A stretch of 64,000 nucleotides of DNA from Chitinophagaceae bacterium UBA4407 (GTDB taxonomy: Bacteria > Bacteroidota > Bacteroidia > Chitinophagales > Chitinophagaceae): contig DGQT01000010.1 of assembly GCA_002390845.1 (NCBI GenBank), forward strand, positions 12,583-76,582. Direction: 5' to 3'. This document shows positions 1-8,483 of this stretch, piece after piece. The notes below the pieces were generated by a model. That model ran no database searches. It was not told the DNA's origin and saw nothing but the letters and a program-made list of their open reading frames with translations. The stretch's first letter is position 1, and each line of letters begins with the position of its first letter. Both the position numbers and the translations under genes were made by a program.

Positions 1-69
1 ACCACGAGATTGAATACAACGAATTGCCCACAACAAAATAAATTCAAATGCTATTGCTGCATTGGCGTT

Positions 70-316
70 ATTTTTTTGAACCAAACTACAGTTTAATAAT
101 TCAGCATCCTTGCGTCGCACACTTCAGGGCTTTAAGGGTTTTGCAGCAATAGCAATTGTAACATTATTTGCATATACAGATTAAAGTGCAAGATTAATAA
201 TGACTGATCTATGTAAAAGGTTCTGCAATAAAGGAACCTGGCAGCATAATGATTTAAAGCACAAGTGTGCGACGCAACCCAAGCTTCATAAAAGTACTTC
301 TGCCTGGTTCAGAAAA
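70..316. repeat. Interspersed inverted-arm repeat, element E1
   Basis: Left arm 70-126 (T-run, GAACCA, then TTGCGTCGCACACTT) and inverted right arm 260-316 (AAGTGTGCGACGCAA, then AAGCTTCATA and GCCTGGTTC near the tip). The 130 bp between the arms hold no gene. The rest of 1-673 contains nothing else I can recognise. First of 23 elements or solo arms of the same family in the window. Confidence 0.85.
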
Positions 317-673
317 TGAATCAGTACTTTCACTAACACTCATTTGTTTGTAGCCTTAACGTAAGCTTCATAAAAAATATCTGCACATTTTATAAACATG
401 CATTATTTTTACTCCGTAATAAAAATTTTGGATCACCACTTTATTAAGAACCGAAGTTGAAAACGAACACAACACATTATTATGTATCTGCCTTCCATCA
501 TTCATTGATGGGTGTTGTTGCATTACCCAACCCTTACTACCCTCGCCCTGTGCGACGACCGAGGATTTGATATTCCACTAAAATTCCGGAATAGTTCTCT
601 TCAAAAAATCTGTAGCCATTGTGCTGCATCAGGGTATCTTATTTTCATTCATCAGCATTTAGAATTTACAAAA

Positions 674-1393
674 TTGGAACAACATATTATCGTTCGTGTG
701 GCCCATAGTGGCGATAAACATTACGCAACCACCATTACTACAGAAATGGAAGCTTCGGCCATGGCAAGAGGCACAGGTATTGCCAAACGCAGCCCCGATT
801 ATATAGCCAAAAAAATGGAAGAAGGAAAGTCTGTTATCGCTTACACAGCCGATGGCATATGGGTTGGTTTTTGCTATATAGAAACCTGGAGCCACGGCAG
901 TTATGTGGCCAACAGCGGCCTTATTGTTGCGCCTGCATTCAGAAAAAGCGGCGTGGCAAAAAACATCAAGAAAAGAATTTTTGAATTAAGCAGGGAAAAA
1001 TATCCAGAAGCAAAAATATTCGGCCTTACCACCGGCCTTGCTGTAATGAAGATCAACAGCGAACTCGGTTACGAGCCTGTTACTTACAGCGAGCTTACAC
1101 AAGACGAAGCCTTTTGGGCGGGTTGTAAAAGTTGCGTGAATTACGACATCCTCATGAGCAAGGAAAGAAAAAATTGCATGTGTACAGCGATGTTATTCGA
1201 TCCCGCAGACCATTACGAGCCAAAGGAAACAAAAGAATTTTTTGAGCAGCATAGCAAAGTTTACGAGCGTTTTATGAAGATAAAACAAAGCCGTTTTATA
1301 CAGGCATTTCTTCGAAAAGACAAACAAAAAATTGAAGCAAAAGCAGAAAGAAAAAAATCTTTCGCTTCATTCTTCAGCATGTTCTTTACATGA
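674..1393 (+). CDS. GNAT family N-acetyltransferase in the arginine cluster
   Basis: Acetyltransferase of the GNAT fold, 239 aa from a TTG at 674. The open frame runs back to 512, but family-like sequence begins at IIVRV just after the TTG and the upstream residues look like translated non-coding DNA, so TTG is preferred. The central part (GLIVAPAFRKSGVAKNI) matches the acetyl-CoA-binding motif A. The C-terminal third is Lys/Glu-rich. It is the first gene of a cluster with every later arginine step and no classical argA or argJ, so it is a candidate for the N-acetylglutamate-forming enzyme. That role is inferred from position only. Confidence 0.75.
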   Translation: MEQHIIVRVAHSGDKHYATTITTEMEASAMARGTGIAKRSPDYIAKKMEEGKSVIAYTADGIWVGFCYIETWSHGSYVANSGLIVAPAFRKSGVAKNIKKRIFELSREKYPEAKIFGLTTGLAVMKINSELGYEPVTYSELTQDEAFWAGCKSCVNYDILMSKERKNCMCTAMLFDPADHYEPKETKEFFEQHSKVYERFMKIKQSRFIQAFLRKDKQKIEAKAERKKSFASFFSMFFT

Positions 1394-1396
1394 TAG

Positions 1397-1567
1397 TTTT
1401 TTAGGAGCCGAAGCAAAGAATAAGCATGAGGCTTCTGTTGCGTCGCACTCTTGAACAGTTGAAATTTTATTGAGCACTGCGAATGTAAGCCGCTGATATT
1501 TGATCAGAACGTACAAGTGAGTGACACAACGGAAGACCAACGAAGAACTGCAGCTGGAAAACAAAAG
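1397..1567. repeat. Interspersed inverted-arm repeat, element E2 (mixed cores)
   Basis: Left arm 1397-1453 has the core TTGCGTCGCACTCTT. Right arm 1507-1567 has the other core type, AAGTGAGTGACACAAC. Only about 50 bp separates the arms. It lies between the acetyltransferase and argG. Confidence 0.8.
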
Positions 1568-1596
1568 ATCAGACATTATTAAATATAAATTCTGCA

Positions 1597-2799
1597 ATGA
1601 AGAAATTAGTTCTTGGTTTTAGCGGTGGTTTAGATACAACATATTGTGTAAAATATTTAACTGAAGTAAGAGGTTACGAAGTTCACACAGTAATTGTAAA
1701 CACAGGTGGTTTCAGCGAAGAAGAATTACAAAAAGCAGAAGCCCACGCTTATGCGCTTGGTGCAAAAACGCACACAACTGTTGATGCGGTAAAAGGTTAT
1801 TACGACCGCATTATAAAATACCTGGTGTTTGGAAATGTTTTAAAGAATAATACTTACCCGTTAAGTGTAAGCGCAGAAAGATTGATACAGGCTTTGCATA
1901 TCGCTGAGTATGTAAAAAAAATGGATGCTGTTGCCGTTGCACATGGCAGCACCGGTGCCGGTAACGACCAGGTTCGTTTCGACATGATTTTTAATATTAT
2001 GATTCCCGGCGTTGAAATTATTACCCCGATAAGAGATTTAAAATTAAGCCGCGAAGAAGAGATCAACTACCTGAAAGAAAAAGGTGTTGTAATGAATTTT
2101 GAGAAGGCTGCATACTCTATCAACAAAGGTTTATGGGGCACCAGTGTCGGCGGTAAAGAAACATTGAACTCAAAAGGGTTACTACCAGAAGAAGCCTGGC
2201 CAACACAGGTAACCAAACACGAAAGCGAAGAAGTAAAACTCCATTTTAATAAAGGCGAACTGGTAACAGTAAATGATAAAACATTTGCGCATCCATCTGA
2301 AGCGATTCAATATTTACAAACACTTGCCGGACCTTTCGGAATTGGCAGGGATATACATGTTGGCGATACAATCATTGGTATCAAAGGTCGTGTAGGTTTT
2401 GAAGCCGCTGCACCAATGGTTATTTTAAAAGCGCATCATGCATTGGAAAAGCATGTGCTTACCAAATGGCAGTTAAGCTGGAAAGATACTATTGCCAATT
2501 TCTATGGTAACTGGATGCACGAAGGGCAAATCCTTGACCCGGTAATGCGGGACATGGAAGCATTCCTCCAAAGCGCCCAGGAGAATGTAACCGGCGATGT
2601 TTTTGTACAATTGTTGCCTTACCGTTTTCAAATCATCGGCATAGAAAGCAAGTATGATTTAATGAACAGCAAGTTTGGCAAGTACGGCGAAATGAATAAT
2701 GGCTGGAGCGGAGAAGATGTGCGGGGCTTCTCAAAAATATTTGGTAATCAAACTGCCATGTATCATTTAGTAAAAACTGATGCTGATGAAAAAGATTAG
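1597..2799 (+). CDS. argG: Argininosuccinate synthase
   Basis: Cytoplasmic ATP-dependent ligase joining citrulline and aspartate to argininosuccinate, the penultimate arginine step. 400 aa, normal for the family. The N-terminal PP-loop FSGGLDTTYC (residues 8-17) binds ATP; STGAGNDQVRFD further on is the conserved region that contacts citrulline and aspartate. The start ATG follows an A/T-rich spacer behind repeat element E2. The 3' end overlaps the start of argC, which implies co-transcription and translational coupling. Sequence is intact. Confidence 0.95.
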   Translation: MKKLVLGFSGGLDTTYCVKYLTEVRGYEVHTVIVNTGGFSEEELQKAEAHAYALGAKTHTTVDAVKGYYDRIIKYLVFGNVLKNNTYPLSVSAERLIQALHIAEYVKKMDAVAVAHGSTGAGNDQVRFDMIFNIMIPGVEIITPIRDLKLSREEEINYLKEKGVVMNFEKAAYSINKGLWGTSVGGKETLNSKGLLPEEAWPTQVTKHESEEVKLHFNKGELVTVNDKTFAHPSEAIQYLQTLAGPFGIGRDIHVGDTIIGIKGRVGFEAAAPMVILKAHHALEKHVLTKWQLSWKDTIANFYGNWMHEGQILDPVMRDMEAFLQSAQENVTGDVFVQLLPYRFQIIGIESKYDLMNSKFGKYGEMNNGWSGEDVRGFSKIFGNQTAMYHLVKTDADEKD

Positions 2800-3799
2800 A
2801 ACAGGTATTGTGGGTGGTGCAGGGTATACCGGCGGTGAATTAATCCGCTTACTCATTCATCATCCCAATGTGGAAATAAGTTTTGTGCACAGCAAAAGCA
2901 ATAGCGGCAATCCGTTGCATAAAGTACACCAGGATCTTATTGGCGAAACAGGTATTCTTTTTACAAACAAATTAAGCGATGATATTGATGTATTATTTCT
3001 TTGTACGGGTCATGGTGAAGCAAGAAAATTTTTAGAAACTAATGATATTCCTGCACACATAAAAATCATTGATCTCTCCAACGATTTCAGACTTACCGCC
3101 AATGCATTTTATCATAGCTCAATGAAAGAAAATGCCGCAGATGTTGTTACAAGATATTTTGTTTACGGCCTTCCTGAATTGAATAAAGCACAAATTCAAT
3201 CTGCACAAAATATTGCGAACCCGGGCTGTTTTGCAACCGCTATACAACTTGGCTTATTGCCACTCGCAAAAGCAGGATTGCTAAATGAAATTTATACAAC
3301 CGGTATTACAGGTTCAACCGGGGCCGGGCAAAGTTTGTCCACTACTTCTCATTTTAGCTGGCGTGCAAATAATATTCAGGCATATAAAACATTAACGCAT
3401 CAACATCTGGGCGAGATTGGTCAGTCATTATTGCAGTTACAAACCGAAGGTAATATTGACTTAAGCTTTGTGCCGTGGCGCGGAGATTTTACAAGAGGAA
3501 TTTTCATCAGCTCAACATTACATTGCGAACTGCCATTAGAAGAAATAAAAAATATTTATAAGGATTTCTATTCCGGGCATCACTTTACGATGATTAGCGA
3601 CGATGCTATCTTTTTAAAACAAGTAGTTAATACCAATAAATGTGTAATACAATTAGAAAAAGCAGGAACCAAATTAGTGGTTCATTCTGCAATAGATAAT
3701 CTTTTGAAAGGCGCATCCGGACAGGCTGTTCAAAACATGAACTTAATGTTTGGAATTGATGAAACAGCAGGATTAAAATTGAAAGCAAATTATTTTTAA
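2786..3799 (+). CDS. argC: N-acetyl-gamma-glutamyl-phosphate reductase
   Basis: NADPH-dependent reductase converting N-acetylglutamyl-phosphate to the semialdehyde. 337 aa from ATG 2786; an in-frame ATG two codons earlier (2780) is also possible, but MKKIRTGIVGG is the family-like N-terminus. The Rossmann motif GGAGYTGGE lies at about residues 10-18 and the catalytic cysteine is in ANPGCFATA (Cys148). The start overlaps the end of argG by 14 bp. Length and motifs are those of a functional enzyme. Confidence 0.94.
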   Translation: MKKIRTGIVGGAGYTGGELIRLLIHHPNVEISFVHSKSNSGNPLHKVHQDLIGETGILFTNKLSDDIDVLFLCTGHGEARKFLETNDIPAHIKIIDLSNDFRLTANAFYHSSMKENAADVVTRYFVYGLPELNKAQIQSAQNIANPGCFATAIQLGLLPLAKAGLLNEIYTTGITGSTGAGQSLSTTSHFSWRANNIQAYKTLTHQHLGEIGQSLLQLQTEGNIDLSFVPWRGDFTRGIFISSTLHCELPLEEIKNIYKDFYSGHHFTMISDDAIFLKQVVNTNKCVIQLEKAGTKLVVHSAIDNLLKGASGQAVQNMNLMFGIDETAGLKLKANYF

Positions 3800-3870
3800 A
3801 TACCAATCGCAGAGATGCAAAGCCGCAGAGAATTATTTTGTGGCTCAACGTTCAGCGGCAAATTTTCAAC

Positions 3871-5034
3871 ATGAAATTATTCGACGTTTATCCACTCAAC
3901 GACATCACTATTACGAAAGCTCAGGGATCTTATGTATGGGACGACAATGGTGTTCAGTACCTCGACATGTATGGCGGCCACGCTGTGATCAGTATTGGGC
4001 ATACACATCCGCATTGGGTTAAAAGAATTGAAGAGCAATTAGAGAAAATTGCATTCTATTCCAACTCTGTTCACATCCCGCTTCAGCAACAACTTGCTGA
4101 TAAATTAGCAAAAGTTTCAGGCAAAGAAGATTATCAGTTGTTCCTGGTAAACAGCGGCGCTGAAGCTAATGAAAACGCTCTAAAGCTGGCATCATTTCAC
4201 ACCGGCAGAAAGAAGATCGTTGCTTTTACAAAAGGCTTTCATGGCAGAACTTCTTTGGCTGTTGCCGCAACAGACAACCCAAAGATTATTGCGCCGGTAA
4301 ATGAAACAGATAATGTAGATTTTCTTCCGTTCAATGATGAGGCTGCTTTAAAAGCTTACTTCCAAACTAAAGGAAAACATGTAGCTGCGGTTATCATCGA
4401 AGGCATACAGGGCGTTGGAGGAATCAACCTTGCAACAGAAAGTTTTCTTCAGTTAATCCGTCGTTTATGCGATCAACACGATGCCGTTTTTATTGCAGAC
4501 AGTGTTCAGTGTGGTTATGGCCGCAGCGGTATGTTTTTCGCACATGATTATGCAGGCGTTAATGCCGACATATATACCATGGCAAAGGGCATGGGCAACG
4601 GCTTTCCCGTTGGTGCAATTTTAATTGCGCCGCATATAAAACCAAAGCACGGAATGCTGGGTACAACATTTGGCGGCAACCATCTTGCATGTGCTGCTGC
4701 GCTTGCAGTGCTGGAAGTTATTGAAGAAGAAAAACTCATTGATATTGCAAAGCAACGCGGCATGTATTTGCTCAATCGCCTTAAGGCAATTGATGGCATT
4801 GAAAATGTTCGTGGCCGCGGATTGATGATTGGTTTTGATGTACCCAATGAACTAAAAGATTTGCGCAAAAAACTACTAAACGACTTTTTCATTTTCACAG
4901 GCGAAGCCAAACCAAATACAATCCGTTTGTTGCCCGCACTTACCATAACAAGAAAGCAGGTTGACGAATTTTTAGATACACTGAAAGAGGCAATAGGAGA
5001 GCTTAAAGCAAAAAGCGCAACGCAAAACGCTTAA
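3871..5034 (+). CDS. argD: Acetylornithine (or succinylornithine) aminotransferase
   Basis: PLP-dependent class III aminotransferase that makes N-acylornithine from the N-acylglutamate semialdehyde. 387 aa from ATG 3871; the frame is open back to 3838 but MKLFDVYPLNDI is the natural N-terminus. NSGAEANENALKLA binds PLP phosphate, and Lys239 in AKGMGNG is the Schiff-base lysine. The usual D-E-x-Q after the PLP-binding Asp reads DSVQ here (Asp210, Ser211), a substitution I cannot evaluate functionally. The gene ends in an Ala/Lys-rich tail whose DNA is a low-complexity word. Confidence 0.92.
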   Translation: MKLFDVYPLNDITITKAQGSYVWDDNGVQYLDMYGGHAVISIGHTHPHWVKRIEEQLEKIAFYSNSVHIPLQQQLADKLAKVSGKEDYQLFLVNSGAEANENALKLASFHTGRKKIVAFTKGFHGRTSLAVAATDNPKIIAPVNETDNVDFLPFNDEAALKAYFQTKGKHVAAVIIEGIQGVGGINLATESFLQLIRRLCDQHDAVFIADSVQCGYGRSGMFFAHDYAGVNADIYTMAKGMGNGFPVGAILIAPHIKPKHGMLGTTFGGNHLACAAALAVLEVIEEEKLIDIAKQRGMYLLNRLKAIDGIENVRGRGLMIGFDVPNELKDLRKKLLNDFFIFTGEAKPNTIRLLPALTITRKQVDEFLDTLKEAIGELKAKSATQNA

Positions 5035-5038
5035 AGAC

Positions 5039-5096
5039 ATTTTGATACCGGCTTTAGATTTACATGGCATCTTCGTTGCGTCGCAATCCTTTCATC
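5039..5096. repeat. Solo left arm E3 (core type C)
   Basis: Outer part TTTTGATACCGGC, then CATGGCATCTTCG and core TTGCGTCGCAATC. This core type differs after the shared nonamer TGCGTCGCA and recurs at 25221 and, inverted, at the right edge of the window. No partner right arm follows before the next gene. Confidence 0.75.
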
Positions 5097-5127
5097 GGTT
5101 TGATTATAATTCAGCAAAGTAATAATA

Positions 5128-5484
5128 TTGAGAGATTATCATAAATATGAAGTATGGCAAAAGGCTCACGAGCTGACGCTTTATGTTTACAAAGAGATAA
5201 TACCGCTATTTCCTGCAAGTGAAAAATACGAACTTGTTTCTCAAATAAAGAGAGCTGCTTATTCTGTTCCTATGAATATAGCCGAAGGATGCGGAAGAAA
5301 TACTCATAATGATTTTGTTCATTTTTTAGATATGTCTTTAGGTTCATTACACGAAATTGAATATTGCAGTTTACTGGCTAAAGATTTAAGTTATATTGAT
5401 ACTAAAAGCTTTGAAAGTCTGTATGAGAAAGTAAATATTGTAAAAGCAAAACTTATTAATCTCATAAAGTCAATTAGAAAATAA
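5128..5484 (+). CDS. Four-helix-bundle protein (23S rRNA IVP family)
   Basis: 118 aa, starting at TTG 5128 (no ATG fits). The pattern YEVWQKAHELTLYVY followed by IKRAAYSVPMNIAEG and a C-terminal helical stretch is typical of the small four-helix-bundle family first noted in 23S rRNA intervening sequences; its biochemical role is unknown. It sits between argD and argF', directly after a solo repeat arm, in an operon where such a gene is not expected. No rRNA sequence is nearby. The most economical reading is an inserted accessory gene rather than an arginine enzyme. Confidence 0.85.
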   Translation: MRDYHKYEVWQKAHELTLYVYKEIIPLFPASEKYELVSQIKRAAYSVPMNIAEGCGRNTHNDFVHFLDMSLGSLHEIEYCSLLAKDLSYIDTKSFESLYEKVNIVKAKLINLIKSIRK

Positions 5485-5527
5485 ACGGCAAAGCGTTAAG
5501 CGTTCTGCCTTAAGCATTCAGCGTTTT

Positions 5528-6490
5528 ATGAAACAATTTATTTCTGTTAAAGATGTAAGCAATATCAATACCCTTGTTGAACAAGCATTGATATACAAAG
5601 CCGATCCTTTTAAAGATAAGGATCTTGGTACTAATAAAAGGATAGGCTTATTATTTCTGAATCCCAGTCTGCGTACGCGTTTGAGCACGCAGGTAGCTGC
5701 AGCCAATCTTGGTATGGAAGCGATTGTTTTTAATGTTGATAAAGAAGGCTGGGCACTGGAGTTTGAAGAAGGCGCTATTATGAGCGGCAATACGGTTGAA
5801 CACATAAAAGATGCCGCACCCATACTTGGAAATTATTTTGATATTCTCTGCATAAGGACTTTCCCCTCGCTCAAAAACCGTGAAGACGATTACAGTGAAT
5901 TATATATTTCGCAGTTTATAAAATACTGCAGCGTGCCTGTGATAAGTTTAGAAAGTTCAACACTGCATCCGTTACAATCTTTAACAGATATTATTACGAT
6001 ACAGGAAATCCGTCGACAGTCGACAGTCCACAGTCGACCGAAAATCGTTCTTACATGGGCACCACATGTAAAACCATTGCCGCAATGTGTGGTCAACAGT
6101 TTTGCACAATGGATCAATGCATGGGGCGAAGCTGATTTTGTAATTACACATCCGGAAGATTATGAATTGAATGAATCGTTTACCAAAGGAGCAACCATTA
6201 CACATAACCAGGATGAAGCATTGAAAGATGCCGACTTTGTGTATGTAAAAAACTGGAGTACTTATAATGACTATGGAAAAATTTACGAGAACGATCCTAA
6301 GTGGATGCTGACGAATGAAAAGATAAAACTGACTAACAACGCCAAAGTGATGCACTGCCTTCCTGTAAGGAGAAATGTTGAGTTAAGCGATGAAGTACTG
6401 GACAGTGCAAACAGTATTGTTACACAACAGGCTTCAAACAGGGTATGGGCAGCACAGGCAGTGATCGCAGAGATTTTAAGTTTTAAGTAA
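5528..6490 (+). CDS. argF: N-acetyl/N-succinylornithine carbamoyltransferase
   Basis: Transfers carbamoyl phosphate to acylated ornithine, the Bacteroidota and Xanthomonas-type route in which deacylation follows. 320 aa. The carbamoyl-phosphate loop is SLRTR (residues 47-51) and HCLPVRRN near residue 280 is the second substrate loop. Residues 162-170 (RRQSTVHSR) are encoded by a repeated word (cgacagt units, 6011-6040) and look like an in-frame insertion just before the conserved RPKIVLTWAPH. The spacer before the gene is also made of gttaagcg-like words. Neighbours argB and argE support the acylated-substrate role. Confidence 0.92.
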   Translation: MKQFISVKDVSNINTLVEQALIYKADPFKDKDLGTNKRIGLLFLNPSLRTRLSTQVAAANLGMEAIVFNVDKEGWALEFEEGAIMSGNTVEHIKDAAPILGNYFDILCIRTFPSLKNREDDYSELYISQFIKYCSVPVISLESSTLHPLQSLTDIITIQEIRRQSTVHSRPKIVLTWAPHVKPLPQCVVNSFAQWINAWGEADFVITHPEDYELNESFTKGATITHNQDEALKDADFVYVKNWSTYNDYGKIYENDPKWMLTNEKIKLTNNAKVMHCLPVRRNVELSDEVLDSANSIVTQQASNRVWAAQAVIAEILSFK

Positions 6491-6509
6491 TAAGTTATAA
6501 GTAGTAAGT

Positions 6510-7298
6510 ATGGATCGTTTATTTGTTATAAAGATTGGCGGTAATGTGATTGATGATGAAACTAGCCTTTCATCATTTCTCGAATCTTTTGCATCCATAA
6601 AATCCCCCAAAATCCTCGTGCATGGCGGCGGAAAAATTGCAACGAAAATTGGCGACAAGCTTGGCGTAGAATCGAAATATATTAACGGCAGAAGAATTAC
6701 GGATGATGATACAATTGATATTGTGACCATGGTATATGGAGGATTGGTAAATAAAAAAATTGTTGCGCAACTGCAATCAAAAAATTGCAATGCAATTGGA
6801 CTAACAGGCGCAGATGCCAACTTAATCCCTGCAACAAAAAGACCGGTAAAAGATATTGATTATGGTTGGGTGGGAGATGTAGATAGCGGTCGGTTTTTGG
6901 TTTCCAGTTTCCAATTATTTCTTGAGAATAGTATGGTTCCGGTATTTGCACCATTAACACATGATGGGTACGGGCATATACTCAATACAAATGCAGATAC
7001 CATCGCATCGTCAATCGCAGTAGCGCTTTCAGCAGTTTATGATGTACGGCTGATCTATTGTTTCGAAAGAAAAGGTGTACTGGAAAGTGTAGACGATGCA
7101 AACTCGGTGATCAATCTTATTACTAAAGAAAAGTACAAACAATTGCTTTCGGAAGAAAAATTATTCGCTGGCATTATTCCAAAAATTGATAATGCATTTG
7201 CAGCAATTGATGCTGGTGTAAAAGAAGTATTGATTGGCGATGCAAAAAACCTTTTGCAAAACTCAACAGAACAAACATTGGGAACGCTTATAAAATAA
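6510..7298 (+). CDS. argB: N-acetylglutamate kinase
   Basis: Phosphorylates N-acetylglutamate with ATP, normally the controlled step of arginine synthesis. 262 aa, amino acid kinase fold: KIGGN at the N-terminus (residues 8-12) and VHGGGK near residue 38 bind phosphate groups; LTGADANLI and NTNADTIAS match substrate and nucleotide regions. The short length, without an N-terminal helix extension, resembles the arginine-insensitive E. coli-type enzyme, but feedback behaviour cannot be read from sequence. Only 2 bp separate its stop from argE. The argF'-argB spacer is a string of taagta words. Confidence 0.94.
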   Translation: MDRLFVIKIGGNVIDDETSLSSFLESFASIKSPKILVHGGGKIATKIGDKLGVESKYINGRRITDDDTIDIVTMVYGGLVNKKIVAQLQSKNCNAIGLTGADANLIPATKRPVKDIDYGWVGDVDSGRFLVSSFQLFLENSMVPVFAPLTHDGYGHILNTNADTIASSIAVALSAVYDVRLIYCFERKGVLESVDDANSVINLITKEKYKQLLSEEKLFAGIIPKIDNAFAAIDAGVKEVLIGDAKNLLQNSTEQTLGTLIK

Positions 7299-7300
7299 CA

Positions 7301-8365
7301 ATGGCAGTTGAACAGTTATATAACGACGCATTAGAATTATTAAAACAATTGATTTCAACCCAGTCTTTTTCGAAAGACGAAGATAAAAGCGCTGCTCTTA
7401 TTGAAACCTTTTTACAGTCAAAAGGAATTACTGCAAACCGGCACATGAACAATGTATGGGCAGTGAATAAATACTTCGATAAAAATAAACCTAGCATTCT
7501 TTTAAACTCGCATCACGATACGGTTAAACCAAATCCGCAGTACACAAAAAATCCTTATGATCCCATTATTGAAGATGGCAAATTATATGGCCTTGGCAGT
7601 AACGATGCAGGAGGTTGCTTAGTTTCATTGATTGCAGTATTTGTTTATTTCTACAATAAAGAAAACCTGAAATATAATGTTGTTTTGGGCGCTTCATCCG
7701 AAGAAGAAATCTCCGGTTTCAATGGCATTGAAGCATTGATTCCTGTTATGCCCGAAATCAATTTTGCCATAGTTGGCGAACCAACACAAATGAATTTAGC
7801 CATCGCAGAAAAAGGCCTGATGGTGCTTGATTGTTTGGCACACGGCAAAGCCGGCCATGCAGCAAGAGAAGAAGGCGAGAACGCGATCTATAAAGCCATG
7901 AAAGATATTGAATGGATCAGCAGTTTCCAATTCCCCAAAGTATCCGAATGGCTGGGCAAAGTAAAGATGAGTGTAACGGTATTTAATACAGAAAATAAGG
8001 CGCACAATGTAGTACCTGCGCAGTGCACTTTTGTGGTTGATGTTCGTGTCACCGATGTGTATGCCCACGAAGAAATTTTGCAAACCATAAAGCAATATAT
8101 TGCCAGCGAAGTAAAGCCCCGCAGCCTGCGAATGCGTTCTACAAGAATTGATACGGATCATCCTGTAGTTCAGGCTGGGCTTGAGTTGGGCAAAAAAATG
8201 TATGGTTCACCAACCTGTTCCGATAAAGCATTGATGCCTTTCCCCGCACTCAAATGCGGTCCTGGTGATAGTGCAAGAAGCCACACTGCAGATGAGTATA
8301 TTTATGTTGATGAAATAAAAGATGGCATCGCGACTTATATAAAGATGATCGAAAAAATATTGTAA
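7301..8365 (+). CDS. argE: M20-family N-acetylornithine/acetylcitrulline deacetylase
   Basis: Zinc-dependent M20 amidohydrolase removing the acyl group, here most likely from N-acylcitrulline because the carbamoyltransferase upstream acts on acylated ornithine. 354 aa. Metal ligands are visible in LNSHHDTV (His71/72, Asp73), GSNDAGG (Asp102), SSEEE (Glu134-136) and a C-terminal GPGDSARSHTADE. The central GKAGHAAREE segment is the lid/dimerisation domain. It starts 2 bp after argB, so it is translationally coupled. Intact. Confidence 0.92.
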   Translation: MAVEQLYNDALELLKQLISTQSFSKDEDKSAALIETFLQSKGITANRHMNNVWAVNKYFDKNKPSILLNSHHDTVKPNPQYTKNPYDPIIEDGKLYGLGSNDAGGCLVSLIAVFVYFYNKENLKYNVVLGASSEEEISGFNGIEALIPVMPEINFAIVGEPTQMNLAIAEKGLMVLDCLAHGKAGHAAREEGENAIYKAMKDIEWISSFQFPKVSEWLGKVKMSVTVFNTENKAHNVVPAQCTFVVDVRVTDVYAHEEILQTIKQYIASEVKPRSLRMRSTRIDTDHPVVQAGLELGKKMYGSPTCSDKALMPFPALKCGPGDSARSHTADEYIYVDEIKDGIATYIKMIEKIL

Positions 8366-8370
8366 GAGAT

Positions 8371-8428
8371 CTTTGTACCCGGCATAAGTATTTCAATTGA
8401 TCTTTACTTGCGTCGCACACTTGTACAT
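8371..8428. repeat. Solo left arm E4 between argE and argH
   Basis: TTTGTACCCGGC outer part and core TTGCGTCGCACACTTGTAC. No right arm lies between it and argH; the next inverted arm (E5) is on the other side of argH, so argH is bracketed by a left and a right arm. Confidence 0.8.
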
Positions 8429-8483
8429 TAGTAATTTTTCTGAGCTTTGGCATCACAAAATCAGGCATTAAAAAATTCATATC

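Noticed and set aside
512..673. Upstream extension of the GNAT acetyltransferase frame
   Set aside because: Residues before the TTG at 674 do not resemble the family and read like translated intergenic DNA.
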